Positions 9,411-17,804 of a DNA stretch of 64,000 bases are shown here, piece by piece. Each line of letters starts with the position of its first letter. Positions within the stretch are counted from its first letter, which is position 1. The notes beneath the pieces were generated by a model, which saw only the letters and a list, made by a program, of their open reading frames with translations, was not told the DNA's origin and did not search any database. The position numbers and the translations under genes are program-made. The stretch is from Candidatus Sphingomonas phytovorans (lineage in GTDB: Bacteria > Pseudomonadota > Alphaproteobacteria > Sphingomonadales > Sphingomonadaceae), in contig CP119314.1 in NCBI GenBank assembly GCA_029202385.1, positions 1,986,501 to 2,050,500 of the forward strand, in the 5' to 3' direction.

Positions 9411-10034
9411 TTACCGCTTCTCCCTGGATTTCCGCTTGGCATCAGGTGCGAACGGGTCCCTGGGTATCTGGTCGGAACGACCCTTTTCTCGTGCACCAGC
9501 CACTGCCTTGGCCGCGTACATGCCGACACAACGGCGCAGCTCGGCAACTGCCGCGCCACTCCCCTCCAGGCTCAACTGCTCTACCGGCACGTCGCCCCGA
9601 GAGATATGGAGAGCCTTGGATGCTGCGAAATAGTCAGGGAATTTTGTTTCGAAATTCGTGACGAAGCCCTTTTTTCCGTCGGACTCAATTCCGACCACCT
9701 GCTGCCTGGAATAGCCGCCACTGGAGAGCCGAAAATTCAATTTCAGCCGGTCCATCTGCTTGATCGACCAGTTGTCATTCAGAACCGAGAGACGGTTGCT
9801 GCCATCGATATCGAGGCCGAGAAGAAGGGTCGTTCCCCCTGCTCCTTCATACGTCCTGGTCAGGAAACAGCCTCTTTTGTCTTTGCTCGCCGCCACCGTC
9901 CAGCCTTCGACATCCCGCATGGCATATGCCTGGGCTGATGCATGAGCGCTCGCGAGCAGCCCCGCGGAGAGAGTGACCGAAATGAATGTCCACCGGACAG
10001 CTACCCGAACCCAAGCATGGACCAGTTCACGCAT
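9411..10034 (-). CDS. Hypothetical exported protein
   Basis: A 207-residue protein of no family I recognise. A signal peptide is evident: basic start, hydrophobic core (FISVTLSAGLLASA) and a cleavage site after ASAQA near residue 36. The mature part has AVAAS-like and KRGCFLTRTYE phrases and a second Cys in LRRCVGMY, so one periplasmic disulfide is possible. The C terminus is strongly basic (DAKRKSREKR). The start at 10034 places the signal peptide at the N terminus; an in-frame start further up would bury it. It converges on the AraC gene and is divergent from the next small gene. Confidence 0.6.
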   Translation of the reverse strand: MRELVHAWVRVAVRWTFISVTLSAGLLASAHASAQAYAMRDVEGWTVAASKDKRGCFLTRTYEGAGGTTLLLGLDIDGSNRLSVLNDNWSIKQMDRLKLNFRLSSGGYSRQQVVGIESDGKKGFVTNFETKFPDYFAASKALHISRGDVPVEQLSLEGSGAAVAELRRCVGMYAAKAVAGAREKGRSDQIPRDPFAPDAKRKSREKR

Positions 10035-10261
10035 TCGGCACCTGATTCTCCACGGGGACTTCGTCCGACAGCGGCCATTTGGCCAGGAACGCGACACGAC
10101 GGCGGAGGCTCCGCAGCCGATTGGACAATGACCGCTTCGGGTCGAGTCAGCAACTGACCCGAGCGACGAAAACTGGCGCGCGCAACTGCCGGTCGGTTAG
10201 CGAACCTGGCTTCTGCCATCATGACCTCTATGGTCACGGGCGGGCCAATTTGGAGCGAGTG

Positions 10262-10621
10262 ATGAGCAATCCGTCAAAGGCGTGGGATGGAGAACTGGTC
10301 CGGACATGGCTGGAGCGCCGGTTCACCGCATCGAAGCTGGACCAGGCGGCGGCGGACAGGCGCGGGTACGAGGCACAGGATGAGTATGACAAGGCCGCCG
10401 CCGAGGAATGGGTTTGCCGCGCGCTTCAGGCGGCGGATTGTACAAACGAGCAGGCCACATTCGCCAAGCGCATCAAGGAACTGATCGACCTAGAAGAATA
10501 TCGGGCGACGGGTATCTATGACGATACGCGTTTCGAGCGGCATGTTCGCGGCCAACTCAGGAAACTGGCCAAGATGACCAAGGCGAATGAGGGGTTCGAG
10601 AAGACGCTGCGCTATCAGTGA
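10262..10621 (+). CDS. Hypothetical helical protein, 119 residues
   Basis: A charged, helical cytoplasmic protein of 119 residues with no family I recognise. The ATG at 10262 has GGAGCGAG close upstream, which decides the start against an earlier in-frame ATG at 10079. It contains two Cys, both in the middle (WVCRALQAADC), and a basic C-terminal part (GQLRKLAKMTKANEGFEK). It is isolated: divergent from the exported hypothetical and followed by an inverted repeat. Confidence 0.5.
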   Translation: MSNPSKAWDGELVRTWLERRFTASKLDQAAADRRGYEAQDEYDKAAAEEWVCRALQAADCTNEQATFAKRIKELIDLEEYRATGIYDDTRFERHVRGQLRKLAKMTKANEGFEKTLRYQ

Positions 10622-10652
10622 ATGCGACACGGCTGAGCTTGTTGGCTTCGAC

Positions 10653-10684
10653 GGGTCAATTTGATCAACCGCCAAATTTGACCC
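10653..10684. repeat. Inverted repeat downstream of the 119-residue gene
   Basis: Arms GGGTCAATTTG (10653-10663) and CAAATTTGACCC (10673-10684) pair with one bulged base around a 9-base loop. It lacks a following T run, so it is not a classic intrinsic terminator. It may act in mRNA 3' end formation or be a remnant of a mobile-element end. Confidence 0.4.
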
Positions 10685-10811
10685 CATATTCTCAGCACGA
10701 CCGAAGGTCAGTTTTCAGGATTTGCGAAATTGGCTGTTGAGGGCCGAAAAGAGGCGCGCAGCGTCCGACGAAGCCATGGGAAAGACACCGACGTCAGGCT
10801 AGCGGACAAGC

Positions 10812-10919
10812 CTAGCGGAAAACGAGATAGGCGATGCCGCTGATCGACAGAGCGACCGCGCTGGCCAAACAAAGAAGGCCAAACCCACAGCGTTGCAGCG
10901 CCGGATCGTAGCGCTCCAT
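10812..10919 (-). CDS. 35-residue single-span membrane protein
   Basis: A very short gene encoding 35 residues: a charged N terminus (MERYDPALQR), one hydrophobic span of about 22 residues (GFGLLCLASAVALSISGIAY), and a basic end (LVFR). A strong ribosome site (GGAGGAGAGG) sits 3-8 bases before the ATG at 10919, the best evidence that it is translated. It begins 46 bases after the stop of the MarR gene on the same strand, so the two probably form one transcript opposite the efflux pump genes. Function unknown; a small regulator or accessory of the pump is only a guess. Confidence 0.55.
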   Translation of the reverse strand: MERYDPALQRCGFGLLCLASAVALSISGIAYLVFR

Positions 10920-10965
10920 GACCTCTCCTCCAGCAGCCTTGGACGCTGCCGATGAGGAAAGGCTA

Positions 10966-11430
10966 TCACACTATCCCGATCGCGCAAGAGTCTGCCTTGT
11001 CCATGTCTTCGCTGTCGACCGACAAGGACAGCCGATCGAGCAAATCGTCCAACGATTTTCGTTCTTCATCGCTCAGGACGCCAAATATCCGCTCGGTCAA
11101 TTCGAGTCGAAGCGGCTCGGTCGCCTTGATCGCACGCGTTCCCGTTTCGGTGAGCGACACGATCTTGGCGCGGCGATCGCTTGGATCGGGATCGCGACGC
11201 ACCAGCCCGTCGCGCTCAAGCCCGTCGAGCCCCTCGGTCACGGTACGCGGTGCAAGCCCCAGCAGGTCGGCGATGTCGGTCGCGCGCGAAGGGCCTTCCT
11301 TTTGCAGATATAACAGGAACTTGGTCCGCGCGAGCGACGCCCCGCACTCGGCCATGCGCCGGTCTAGCAAGCGATGCATGCGAAAGAACAGCTTACCGAA
11401 TTTGGAAGCGAGGGCGTCTAGTTCGGGCAT
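10966..11430 (-). CDS. MarR-family regulator of the adjacent efflux pump
   Basis: A 154-residue winged-helix protein. The DNA-binding core is ATDIADLLGLAPRTVTEGLDG followed by the wing (LVRRDPDPSDRRAKIVSLTETG), with helical dimer regions at both ends. MarR proteins bind palindromes as dimers and are released by small aromatic or toxic ligands. The gene is divergent from the EmrA-like gene, the standard layout for a MarR repressor controlling a tripartite pump. An imperfect palindrome (ATATGG-N5-CCTTAT, 11449-11465) lies between the two genes. Confidence 0.88.
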   Translation of the reverse strand: MPELDALASKFGKLFFRMHRLLDRRMAECGASLARTKFLLYLQKEGPSRATDIADLLGLAPRTVTEGLDGLERDGLVRRDPDPSDRRAKIVSLTETGTRAIKATEPLRLELTERIFGVLSDEERKSLDDLLDRLSLSVDSEDMDKADSCAIGIV

Positions 11431-11448
11431 TTAGTGAGGGTCCTCAAA

Positions 11449-11465
11449 ATATGGTATTGCCTTAT
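11449..11465. promoter_or_regulatory. Candidate MarR operator
   Basis: ATATGG-TATTG-CCTTAT, arms matching at 5 of 6 positions, lies in the 92-base gap between the MarR gene and the pump operon. Position and size suit a MarR operator; the match is too short to prove it. Confidence 0.35.
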
Positions 11466-11522
11466 GCTGCAGCCGCGAGCAAAGGCAAGGCGCGATTTGC
11501 TTGTACGAGGATGAGAGAGTCG

Positions 11523-12683
11523 ATGTCCGCCGACGAAACGCCCCAATCAGCCGAAGACAAGGACAGGGCCGAGCGGCCGTCCCCGCTGCGCAATCCCCGC
11601 ACCCGCTTGATCCTAATCGTCATCGTCGTTGCGGTCCTGCTCGCCGGTGGCCTGTGGTATTGGCGCTATGAAACCCGTGGCAGATATATGCAGAGCACCA
11701 ACGATGCCTATGTCCAGGCCGACGCGGTGGTGGTTTCGCCCAAGGTCGGTGGCTATGTCGCCGAGTTGTTCGTTGCCAACAACCAGCAAGTGAAAGTCGG
11801 CCAGCCGCTGCTCCGCATCGACTCGCGCGACTATCAGGCGCAGACCGCACAATACCAGGCGCAGATCGACGTCGCGACGGCCAATGCCCAGGGCGTGCGC
11901 GCGCAGATCAGTGAACAGCACGCAGGGATCGACCAGGCGCGCGCCCAGCTCGCCCAGGCGCAAAGCGCGTTGCAGTTCGCCCATGGCCAGGTCGCGCGCT
12001 ACGCCCCCCTCGCCAGCACCGGCGCGGAAACGGGCGAGAAGCTCGCCCAGTTACGCGATCAGGAAAAGCAGGCGGCGGCGCAGGTCGCCTCCGCGCAGGC
12101 CGCATTGACCAGCGCAGAGCGGCGGATCGGGACCTTGCAGAGCCAGATCGGCCAGGCCCTGTCGCAAGGCAAGGCGGCCGAGGCGCAGCTCGATGCCGCC
12201 AAGGTCAATCTCGGCGCGACGGTCATCCGCGCGAGCATCGATGGTCGCGTCGGCGACAAGTCGGTGCAGCTCGGCCAGTTCGTCCAGCCGGGCGTGCGCC
12301 TGATGTCGGTGGTGCCGGTCGACAAGCTCTATGTCGAGGCCAACTTCAAGGAGACTCAGGTCGGGCTGATGCGCGTTGGCCAGCCGGTCAAGGTCAAGGT
12401 CGATGCGCTGTCGGGGGTCGAGATCATCGGCCATGTCGAGAGCTTCTCGCCCGGCACCGGCGCGCAATTCTCGCTGATCCCGCCGCAGAACGCGACCGGC
12501 AACTTTACCAAGATCGTCCAGCGGGTTCCCGTCCGCATCGCGATCGACGCCGGACCGGAGACGCGCAAGCTGCTGTTGCCGGGCATGTCGGTCGACGTCG
12601 AGGTCGATACCGTGTCGGCCAAGGGCGCGCGCCAGCAGATCGAGCGCGAACAGGACGCGTTCAACCGGCGGCAGGGCAAATGA
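11523..12683 (+). CDS. Membrane-fusion protein, EmrA/HlyD family
   Basis: A 386-residue periplasmic adaptor of a tripartite drug pump. One N-terminal membrane anchor spans about residues 29-47 (LILIVIVVAVLLAGGLWYW). Then comes the lipoyl half-motif (DAVVVSPKVGGYVAELFV), a long Ala/Gln-rich coiled coil (about 100-215) for docking to the outer-membrane channel, the second lipoyl half (VIRASIDGRVG) and the beta-barrel (LYVEANFKETQVG). The start at 11523 has GAGAGAG upstream. The stop overlaps the ATG of the next gene (ATGA), so the operon is translationally coupled. Confidence 0.92.
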   Translation: MSADETPQSAEDKDRAERPSPLRNPRTRLILIVIVVAVLLAGGLWYWRYETRGRYMQSTNDAYVQADAVVVSPKVGGYVAELFVANNQQVKVGQPLLRIDSRDYQAQTAQYQAQIDVATANAQGVRAQISEQHAGIDQARAQLAQAQSALQFAHGQVARYAPLASTGAETGEKLAQLRDQEKQAAAQVASAQAALTSAERRIGTLQSQIGQALSQGKAAEAQLDAAKVNLGATVIRASIDGRVGDKSVQLGQFVQPGVRLMSVVPVDKLYVEANFKETQVGLMRVGQPVKVKVDALSGVEIIGHVESFSPGTGAQFSLIPPQNATGNFTKIVQRVPVRIAIDAGPETRKLLLPGMSVDVEVDTVSAKGARQQIEREQDAFNRRQGK

Positions 12684-14254
12684 CCGCGGCGACCGCCGAC
12701 GCCCTGCCCGCATCCCAGGCATCGCCCGCGCCGCAGCGCGCCGATCTGGGTGCGTGGCTGGCGGTCGCGGCGGGCAGCCTGGGCGCGCTGATGGCGACGC
12801 TCGACATCTCGATCGTCAATTCGTCGCTCCCCACCATCCAGGGCGAAATCGGCGCGAGCAGCACCGAGGGGACATGGATCGCGACGTCCTACCTCGTCGC
12901 CGAGATCGTCATCATCCCGCTCAGCGCCTGGCTCGAACGCGTGCTGGGCCTGCGCACCTTCCTGCTGATCGCGACGACGCTGTTCATTGCCTTCTCGATG
13001 ATGTGCGGCGTGTCGACCAACCTGACCATGATGATCCTCGGTCGCGCCGGACAGGGTTTCACCGGTGGTGCCCTGATCCCGACCGCGATGACGATCATCG
13101 CGACGCGCCTACCGCCATCGCAGCAGCCCATCGGCACGGCGATGTTCGGCGTCACCGCGATCCTCGGGCCGGTGCTGGGGCCATTGGTCGGCGGCTGGCT
13201 GACCGAGAATATCAGCTGGCACTATGCGTTCTTCATCAACCTGCCGGTCGGCGCCGTGCTGATCTCGTTGCTGATCGTCGGCCTGCCGCACCAGAAGGCA
13301 CATCTCAGCCAGTTCCGTGAGGCCGACTGGCTGGGCATCGCCGGGCTCGCGCTCGGACTCGGCGGGCTGACCGTCGTGCTGGAGGAAGGACAGCGCGAGC
13401 AATGGTTCGAATCCGCGCTGATCATCAAGTTGACCGGGGTAGCGATCCTCGGCTTCCTGCTGTTGCTGGCGGGGCAGATATTTGCGCGGCGGCCGGTCAT
13501 CCGGTTGCAGCTCCTGCTCGACCGCCAGTTCGGCAGCGTCGCGCTGATGGGCATGGTGCTCGGCATGGTGCTGTACGGCACTTCCTACGCGATCCCGCAA
13601 TTCGTGGCGGTGGTGGCGAACTACAATGCGCTGCAGGCAGGCCATGTCGTGCTGCTGGCAGGCATCCCCAGCCTGATCCTGATGCCGTTCACCCCGCTGC
13701 TGATGAAATATATCGACATCCGCATCGCGGTGACCTTCGGCATGCTCGTCATGGCCTATAGCTGCTGGAACGATTCCGATCTCACCGCGCTGTCGGTTGG
13801 CGGCGCTTTCACCGTCGGGCAGCTCCTGCGCGGTGTGGGGACGATCTTCGTGATGCTGTTCCTCAACCAGGCGGCGATCCGGTCGGTACCGCCCGCATTC
13901 GCCGGCGATGCTTCGGGCCTGTTCAACGCGGCACGCAATATCGGCGGGTCGGTCGGGCTGGCGATGCTGGCGACCATCCAGGACCAGCGGCTCTGGTTCC
14001 ATTCGCGCCGGCTTGAGGAAACGCTGTCGGCCAATTCGGTCGCGGTGCAGGATTGGGTTGCCGGCACCGCGCAGTCGATGGGCGGCACCAGTGCCGCGAT
14101 CCGTTCGATCGAAGGCAACGTCCAGCTCCAGGCGCTGGTCATGACCTATAACGACATCTTCTGGCTGCTGGCACTCGGCATCCTGATCGTCACCCCGCTC
14201 GTCCTGTTCCTGCGTCCGTTGCCCAAGGGCGCGCCGATGGCGGCGGCTCACTAG
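12680..14254 (+). CDS. MFS drug transporter, DHA2 (EmrB/QacA) family
   Basis: A 524-residue inner-membrane proton antiporter with about 14 hydrophobic spans. Family marks are the first-helix motif (LDISIVNSSLPTIQGEIGAS), motif A-like and motif C (AILGPVLGPLVGGWL). The C terminus ends in a polar tail. It overlaps the adaptor gene by four bases and is followed 8 bases later by the outer-membrane factor, giving a complete pump. Substrates are unknown; relatives export hydrophobic toxins and aromatic acids. Confidence 0.93.
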   Translation: MTAATADALPASQASPAPQRADLGAWLAVAAGSLGALMATLDISIVNSSLPTIQGEIGASSTEGTWIATSYLVAEIVIIPLSAWLERVLGLRTFLLIATTLFIAFSMMCGVSTNLTMMILGRAGQGFTGGALIPTAMTIIATRLPPSQQPIGTAMFGVTAILGPVLGPLVGGWLTENISWHYAFFINLPVGAVLISLLIVGLPHQKAHLSQFREADWLGIAGLALGLGGLTVVLEEGQREQWFESALIIKLTGVAILGFLLLLAGQIFARRPVIRLQLLLDRQFGSVALMGMVLGMVLYGTSYAIPQFVAVVANYNALQAGHVVLLAGIPSLILMPFTPLLMKYIDIRIAVTFGMLVMAYSCWNDSDLTALSVGGAFTVGQLLRGVGTIFVMLFLNQAAIRSVPPAFAGDASGLFNAARNIGGSVGLAMLATIQDQRLWFHSRRLEETLSANSVAVQDWVAGTAQSMGGTSAAIRSIEGNVQLQALVMTYNDIFWLLALGILIVTPLVLFLRPLPKGAPMAAAH

Positions 14255-14262
14255 AGGTGATC

Positions 14263-15693
14263 ATGCGGTATCCTGCCCTTCTCCCCCTGATCGCGCTGGT
14301 CAGCGCCTGCACCGTCCGTCCGAATTATGCCGGGCCGCCCAAGGTCGGCGCCGCGAACGCCCCTTCCGGCACGTTCGCGCGCGGCAGCACGGCAGTGACC
14401 CCGGCAGCGCCAACGCTGGCGCGCTGGTGGGAGTCGCTGGGCGATCCGACCCTCGACGCGATCGAGGAGCGCGCCCTGGCCGACAATCCGAATGCCGCGA
14501 TCATGGTGGCGCGCGTGCGTCAGGCCCGCGGCACGCTGCGGCAGGAACGCGCGAAGCTGTTGCCCAACGGGTCGGCGAGCGCCTCCTATGTTCATGCGCA
14601 GCTACCCGGCGTCGATCTCGGCGGCGAAAACAGCAGCAGTGGCAACAGCACCTCGCTCGACTTCTACAATGCCGGGTTCGACGCGAGCTGGGAGATCGAT
14701 CTGTTCGGTGGACAGCGGCGATCGACGCAAGCGGCGGGCGCAACGTTGCAGGCCGCCGAAGCGAACGTCGCCGACGCGCAGGTCCAGCTGACCGCCGACG
14801 TCGCACAATCCTATATCGCGCTGCGCGATACGCAGGCGCGGCTTGCGATGGTAAGCCGCACCGCCGACCTGCAGCGCCAGATGCTCGATCTTACGCGGCA
14901 GCGCCAGGGGCGTGGCGTGGCCTCCGCGCTCGATGTCGAGCGGCTCGAGGGGCAGTTCCGCGCGACCCAGGCCCAGATCGCGCCGATGGAAGCCGATGCC
15001 GAGGCCTATATGAACGCGCTCGCCGTGCTGGCCGGGCAGCGGCCGGGCGCGCTCGACGATCTGGTCAAGCAGCCAAATCCGCTCCCCCTGCCCCCGGCCA
15101 GCGTCGCGGTGGGCGACCCGGCCGACCTGCTCCAGCGCCGCCCGGATATCCGCGCGGCCGAGCGCCAGCTCGCTTCGGCCACCGCCAAGATCGGCGTGGC
15201 CGAAGCGGCGCGCTTTCCCAAGGTCAGCTTCATGGGCCTGATCGGCATCGGCGGCACCAAGCCGGGCGACCTTGCCAACCTCAACGACATCAGCGCCCTG
15301 GTGATGCCGCAGATCCAGTGGAATTTCCTCGATTTCGGACGGAACGCGGCGCAGGTCGATCAGGCGAAAGGCGTTCGTGATGAGGCAGAGGCGCGCTATC
15401 GCCAGGCGGTGTTGGGCGCACTCAAGGACGCCGAGGACGCCTTGACCCGGTTCGGCCACCAGCGCCAGACGCTGGTCGCCCTGGCCCAGGTCAAGGCATC
15501 AGCGGAGCGGGCGGCAACCCTGATGCAGCAGCGTTATCATGCCGGCACCGCGACGCTGATCGACGTGCTCGACGCCGAGCGCCAACGGGCCTCGGCAGAA
15601 CAGAATCTGGCGGCAGGAACGGCCGAGCTGTCGAACGACTATATAGCCTTGCAGAAGGCGCTTGGCCTGGGCTGGCAGCCGTCTAACAGCTGA
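14263..15693 (+). CDS. Outer-membrane efflux factor lipoprotein, NodT/OprM family
   Basis: A 476-residue trimeric channel subunit. A lipoprotein signal is visible (LIALVSAC, lipidated Cys16), followed by the usual start of the mature protein (TVRPNYAGPP). Two OEP repeats are present, each with the family phrases (WWESLGDPTL, DASWEIDLFGGQRR, RRPDIRAAERQLASATAKIG, WNFLDFG). The ATG at 14263 is preferred over a GTG two codons earlier because AGAGG lies 5 bases upstream of it. It is the third gene of the pump operon. Confidence 0.93.
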   Translation: MRYPALLPLIALVSACTVRPNYAGPPKVGAANAPSGTFARGSTAVTPAAPTLARWWESLGDPTLDAIEERALADNPNAAIMVARVRQARGTLRQERAKLLPNGSASASYVHAQLPGVDLGGENSSSGNSTSLDFYNAGFDASWEIDLFGGQRRSTQAAGATLQAAEANVADAQVQLTADVAQSYIALRDTQARLAMVSRTADLQRQMLDLTRQRQGRGVASALDVERLEGQFRATQAQIAPMEADAEAYMNALAVLAGQRPGALDDLVKQPNPLPLPPASVAVGDPADLLQRRPDIRAAERQLASATAKIGVAEAARFPKVSFMGLIGIGGTKPGDLANLNDISALVMPQIQWNFLDFGRNAAQVDQAKGVRDEAEARYRQAVLGALKDAEDALTRFGHQRQTLVALAQVKASAERAATLMQQRYHAGTATLIDVLDAERQRASAEQNLAAGTAELSNDYIALQKALGLGWQPSNS

Positions 15694-15795
15694 GCTCTCA
15701 CTCGCTCGCACCACCGCGGTGCGACGGGCGACAGTTCGTATTGGGGAGGCAATTTCCCTTGCTGGATCAGGAGAGGAACCGTCCCGGGTCGAATT

Positions 15796-17640
15796 TTACT
15801 TCGACCAGGTCCACTCCGAAGGCGATTTCCGACAGCCGCCTCCGGGTGCACCTGTCCAGGCCCGGCCGCGAACCACCCGCCCCGTTGCGCCGCCGGTCGG
15901 CTTTCCATTCCTGAGCGCGAACGCGCCGTTGACGAGCACGTCATCGACGCCAGTCGCGAGTTGCGCCGCGTCGGCGAAGGTCGCGTGATCGCTGATCGTT
16001 TTGGGATCGAACACCACGATGTCGGCAAAATAGCCCTTCTTCAGGCGCCCCCGGTCCTTGAGGGACAGGTTGTCAGCTGGAAGGCTCGTCAGTCGACGGA
16101 TCGCCTCGGTCAGCGAAATGACCCGTTTCTCGCGGACATAATGTCCAAGCAACCGCGCGAAATTCCCATAGGCACGGGGATGATTATGCGCGAGCAGGAA
16201 CACGCCTTCGGGTGCGGGAGCCGCCTCGTCCGAGCCGAAGCTCATCCATGGCAGTGCGATCGCCCGTTGCACATTTTCTTCGCTCATCAGGAAATATGCG
16301 ACTCCGACACGGGTGCCGTCTTCGACGACGAGATCCATGGCAGTCTCTTCAGGGCTCTTGCCGCGCATCCTGGCGACCTCAGCAAGGGTCTTGCCCGCCA
16401 GCGGTTTCAGCGCAGGGTTTTTGAATGCCAGCAAGAGTGTCCCCTCGGCGCCGGCTCCCGCGTACAAATTCTCCCAGGTGCCGGGATGGGGATTCCGCAT
16501 TTCGGAAGCGACCCGGGCTCGGATCGCGGGGTCCTTGAGACGCGTGATCCAATCTTCAAGGCCGCCGGATTGCACCCAGGACGGCATCGCGGCATCGAAG
16601 CCGGTCGCGCCGGCGGTGTAGGTGTACATGTCAGCCGTAATGCGGACACCCTTTGCCCGTTCGGCTTCGATCATCCGGACCACGGTGTCGAACTTGCTCC
16701 AATTGTCGCGGCCGGCCTGTTTGAAATGGTAAATCTCGGCCGGTGCACCGGACGCCCTGGCGATATCGAAGGTCTCCTGAACGGCCTGTTCGAGACGATC
16801 ACCCTCGCTTCGAATATGGGCGATGTACATGCCGCCGCATTGTGCGGAGACCTTGGCCAGCGCGATCAATTCCGGCGTTTTCGCATAGGTATTCGGAGAA
16901 TAGATCAGAGCGTCGCTCAGTCCGAGCGCCCCGCCCTCCATCTGTTCGCGCACGAGTTGCTGCATGCCCGAAACCTGCTCGGGCGTCGGCTGGACGTCCC
17001 CTTCGCCAAGCACGTAATTCCGGATCGTCCCGGCCCCCACGAAAGAAGCAACGTTGGGAGCAATGCCCTTGTGCTCGAGCATATCGAGATATTCGCTGAG
17101 CGTATTCCAGTTGATAGGGTATTTTATATCGCCTTGCCGGGCTGGCATCAGCGCCTTCATGCGCGCGTTCACCGGCCCCATTGAATCCTCGCCGAGAACT
17201 TCCAGCGTGACGCCCTGCCTCAGATCGGACAGCGCCCGGCCGTCGGCGATGAGACTTTCCTCCGGGTGCGCCAGCATGTTGATGAAGCCTGGTGCCACGG
17301 CTTTGCCCCGTGCATCGATCTCGACTTTCGCCGGCCCCGATATGTGATCGGCGATTGCGACGATGCGGTCACCGTGGACGGCGATGTCCGCAACGCGTGA
17401 CTTGGCCCCGCTGCCGTCGAACAGCTCACCATTCCTGATGATGACGTCGTAAACCGGCGCGGGGCTTCCTGCCCGGACCTGAGGCAGGAAGCTCAAGGCA
17501 CTGGCGGTCAGCAAGAGGCTCCCGACAATCAGCCGTTTCCGCACGTGCCGTAGTCCGAAGCGATCCGAAGATGGTTCGACGATCATCGGCTCGGAAATTT
17601 CTACCGATGCGCCAGTCGGACAATTCGTATCCTGGATCAT
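15796..17640 (-). CDS. N-acyl-D-amino-acid deacylase-like amidohydrolase
   Basis: A 614-residue enzyme of the D-aminoacylase family. A membrane segment or uncleaved signal lies at about 35-58 (LIVGSLLLTASALSFL), so it is probably periplasmic. Zinc-site regions are GMYIAHIRSEGDR and EIYHFKQAG (His ligands), and the catalytic Asp is in MSFGSDEAA. The usual N-terminal HxH is replaced by NMLAH (about residue 117), which I recall in a sphingomonad and Bacteroidetes subgroup. The start at 17640 follows GAGGAGGGG and GTG. It stands alone next to the protease cassette. It may hydrolyse N-acyl amino acids or dipeptides; the substrate is not predictable. Confidence 0.75.
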   Translation of the reverse strand: MIQDTNCPTGASVEISEPMIVEPSSDRFGLRHVRKRLIVGSLLLTASALSFLPQVRAGSPAPVYDVIIRNGELFDGSGAKSRVADIAVHGDRIVAIADHISGPAKVEIDARGKAVAPGFINMLAHPEESLIADGRALSDLRQGVTLEVLGEDSMGPVNARMKALMPARQGDIKYPINWNTLSEYLDMLEHKGIAPNVASFVGAGTIRNYVLGEGDVQPTPEQVSGMQQLVREQMEGGALGLSDALIYSPNTYAKTPELIALAKVSAQCGGMYIAHIRSEGDRLEQAVQETFDIARASGAPAEIYHFKQAGRDNWSKFDTVVRMIEAERAKGVRITADMYTYTAGATGFDAAMPSWVQSGGLEDWITRLKDPAIRARVASEMRNPHPGTWENLYAGAGAEGTLLLAFKNPALKPLAGKTLAEVARMRGKSPEETAMDLVVEDGTRVGVAYFLMSEENVQRAIALPWMSFGSDEAAPAPEGVFLLAHNHPRAYGNFARLLGHYVREKRVISLTEAIRRLTSLPADNLSLKDRGRLKKGYFADIVVFDPKTISDHATFADAAQLATGVDDVLVNGAFALRNGKPTGGATGRVVRGRAWTGAPGGGCRKSPSEWTWSK

Positions 17641-17804
17641 CACCGCCCCTCCTCAGGAATTTTTGTTCTTTGTTACAAGCTTCGAAGCCTGGTTTAGCCA
17701 AACCGCCATCGGCTGGCTTGCCCTTATCGCCATGGTCATCGAGTTCGACGTCGAATCGGCGCAACGACGGACATGGGCCTGGGCATCGGGCATCACAGCA
17801 TGAG

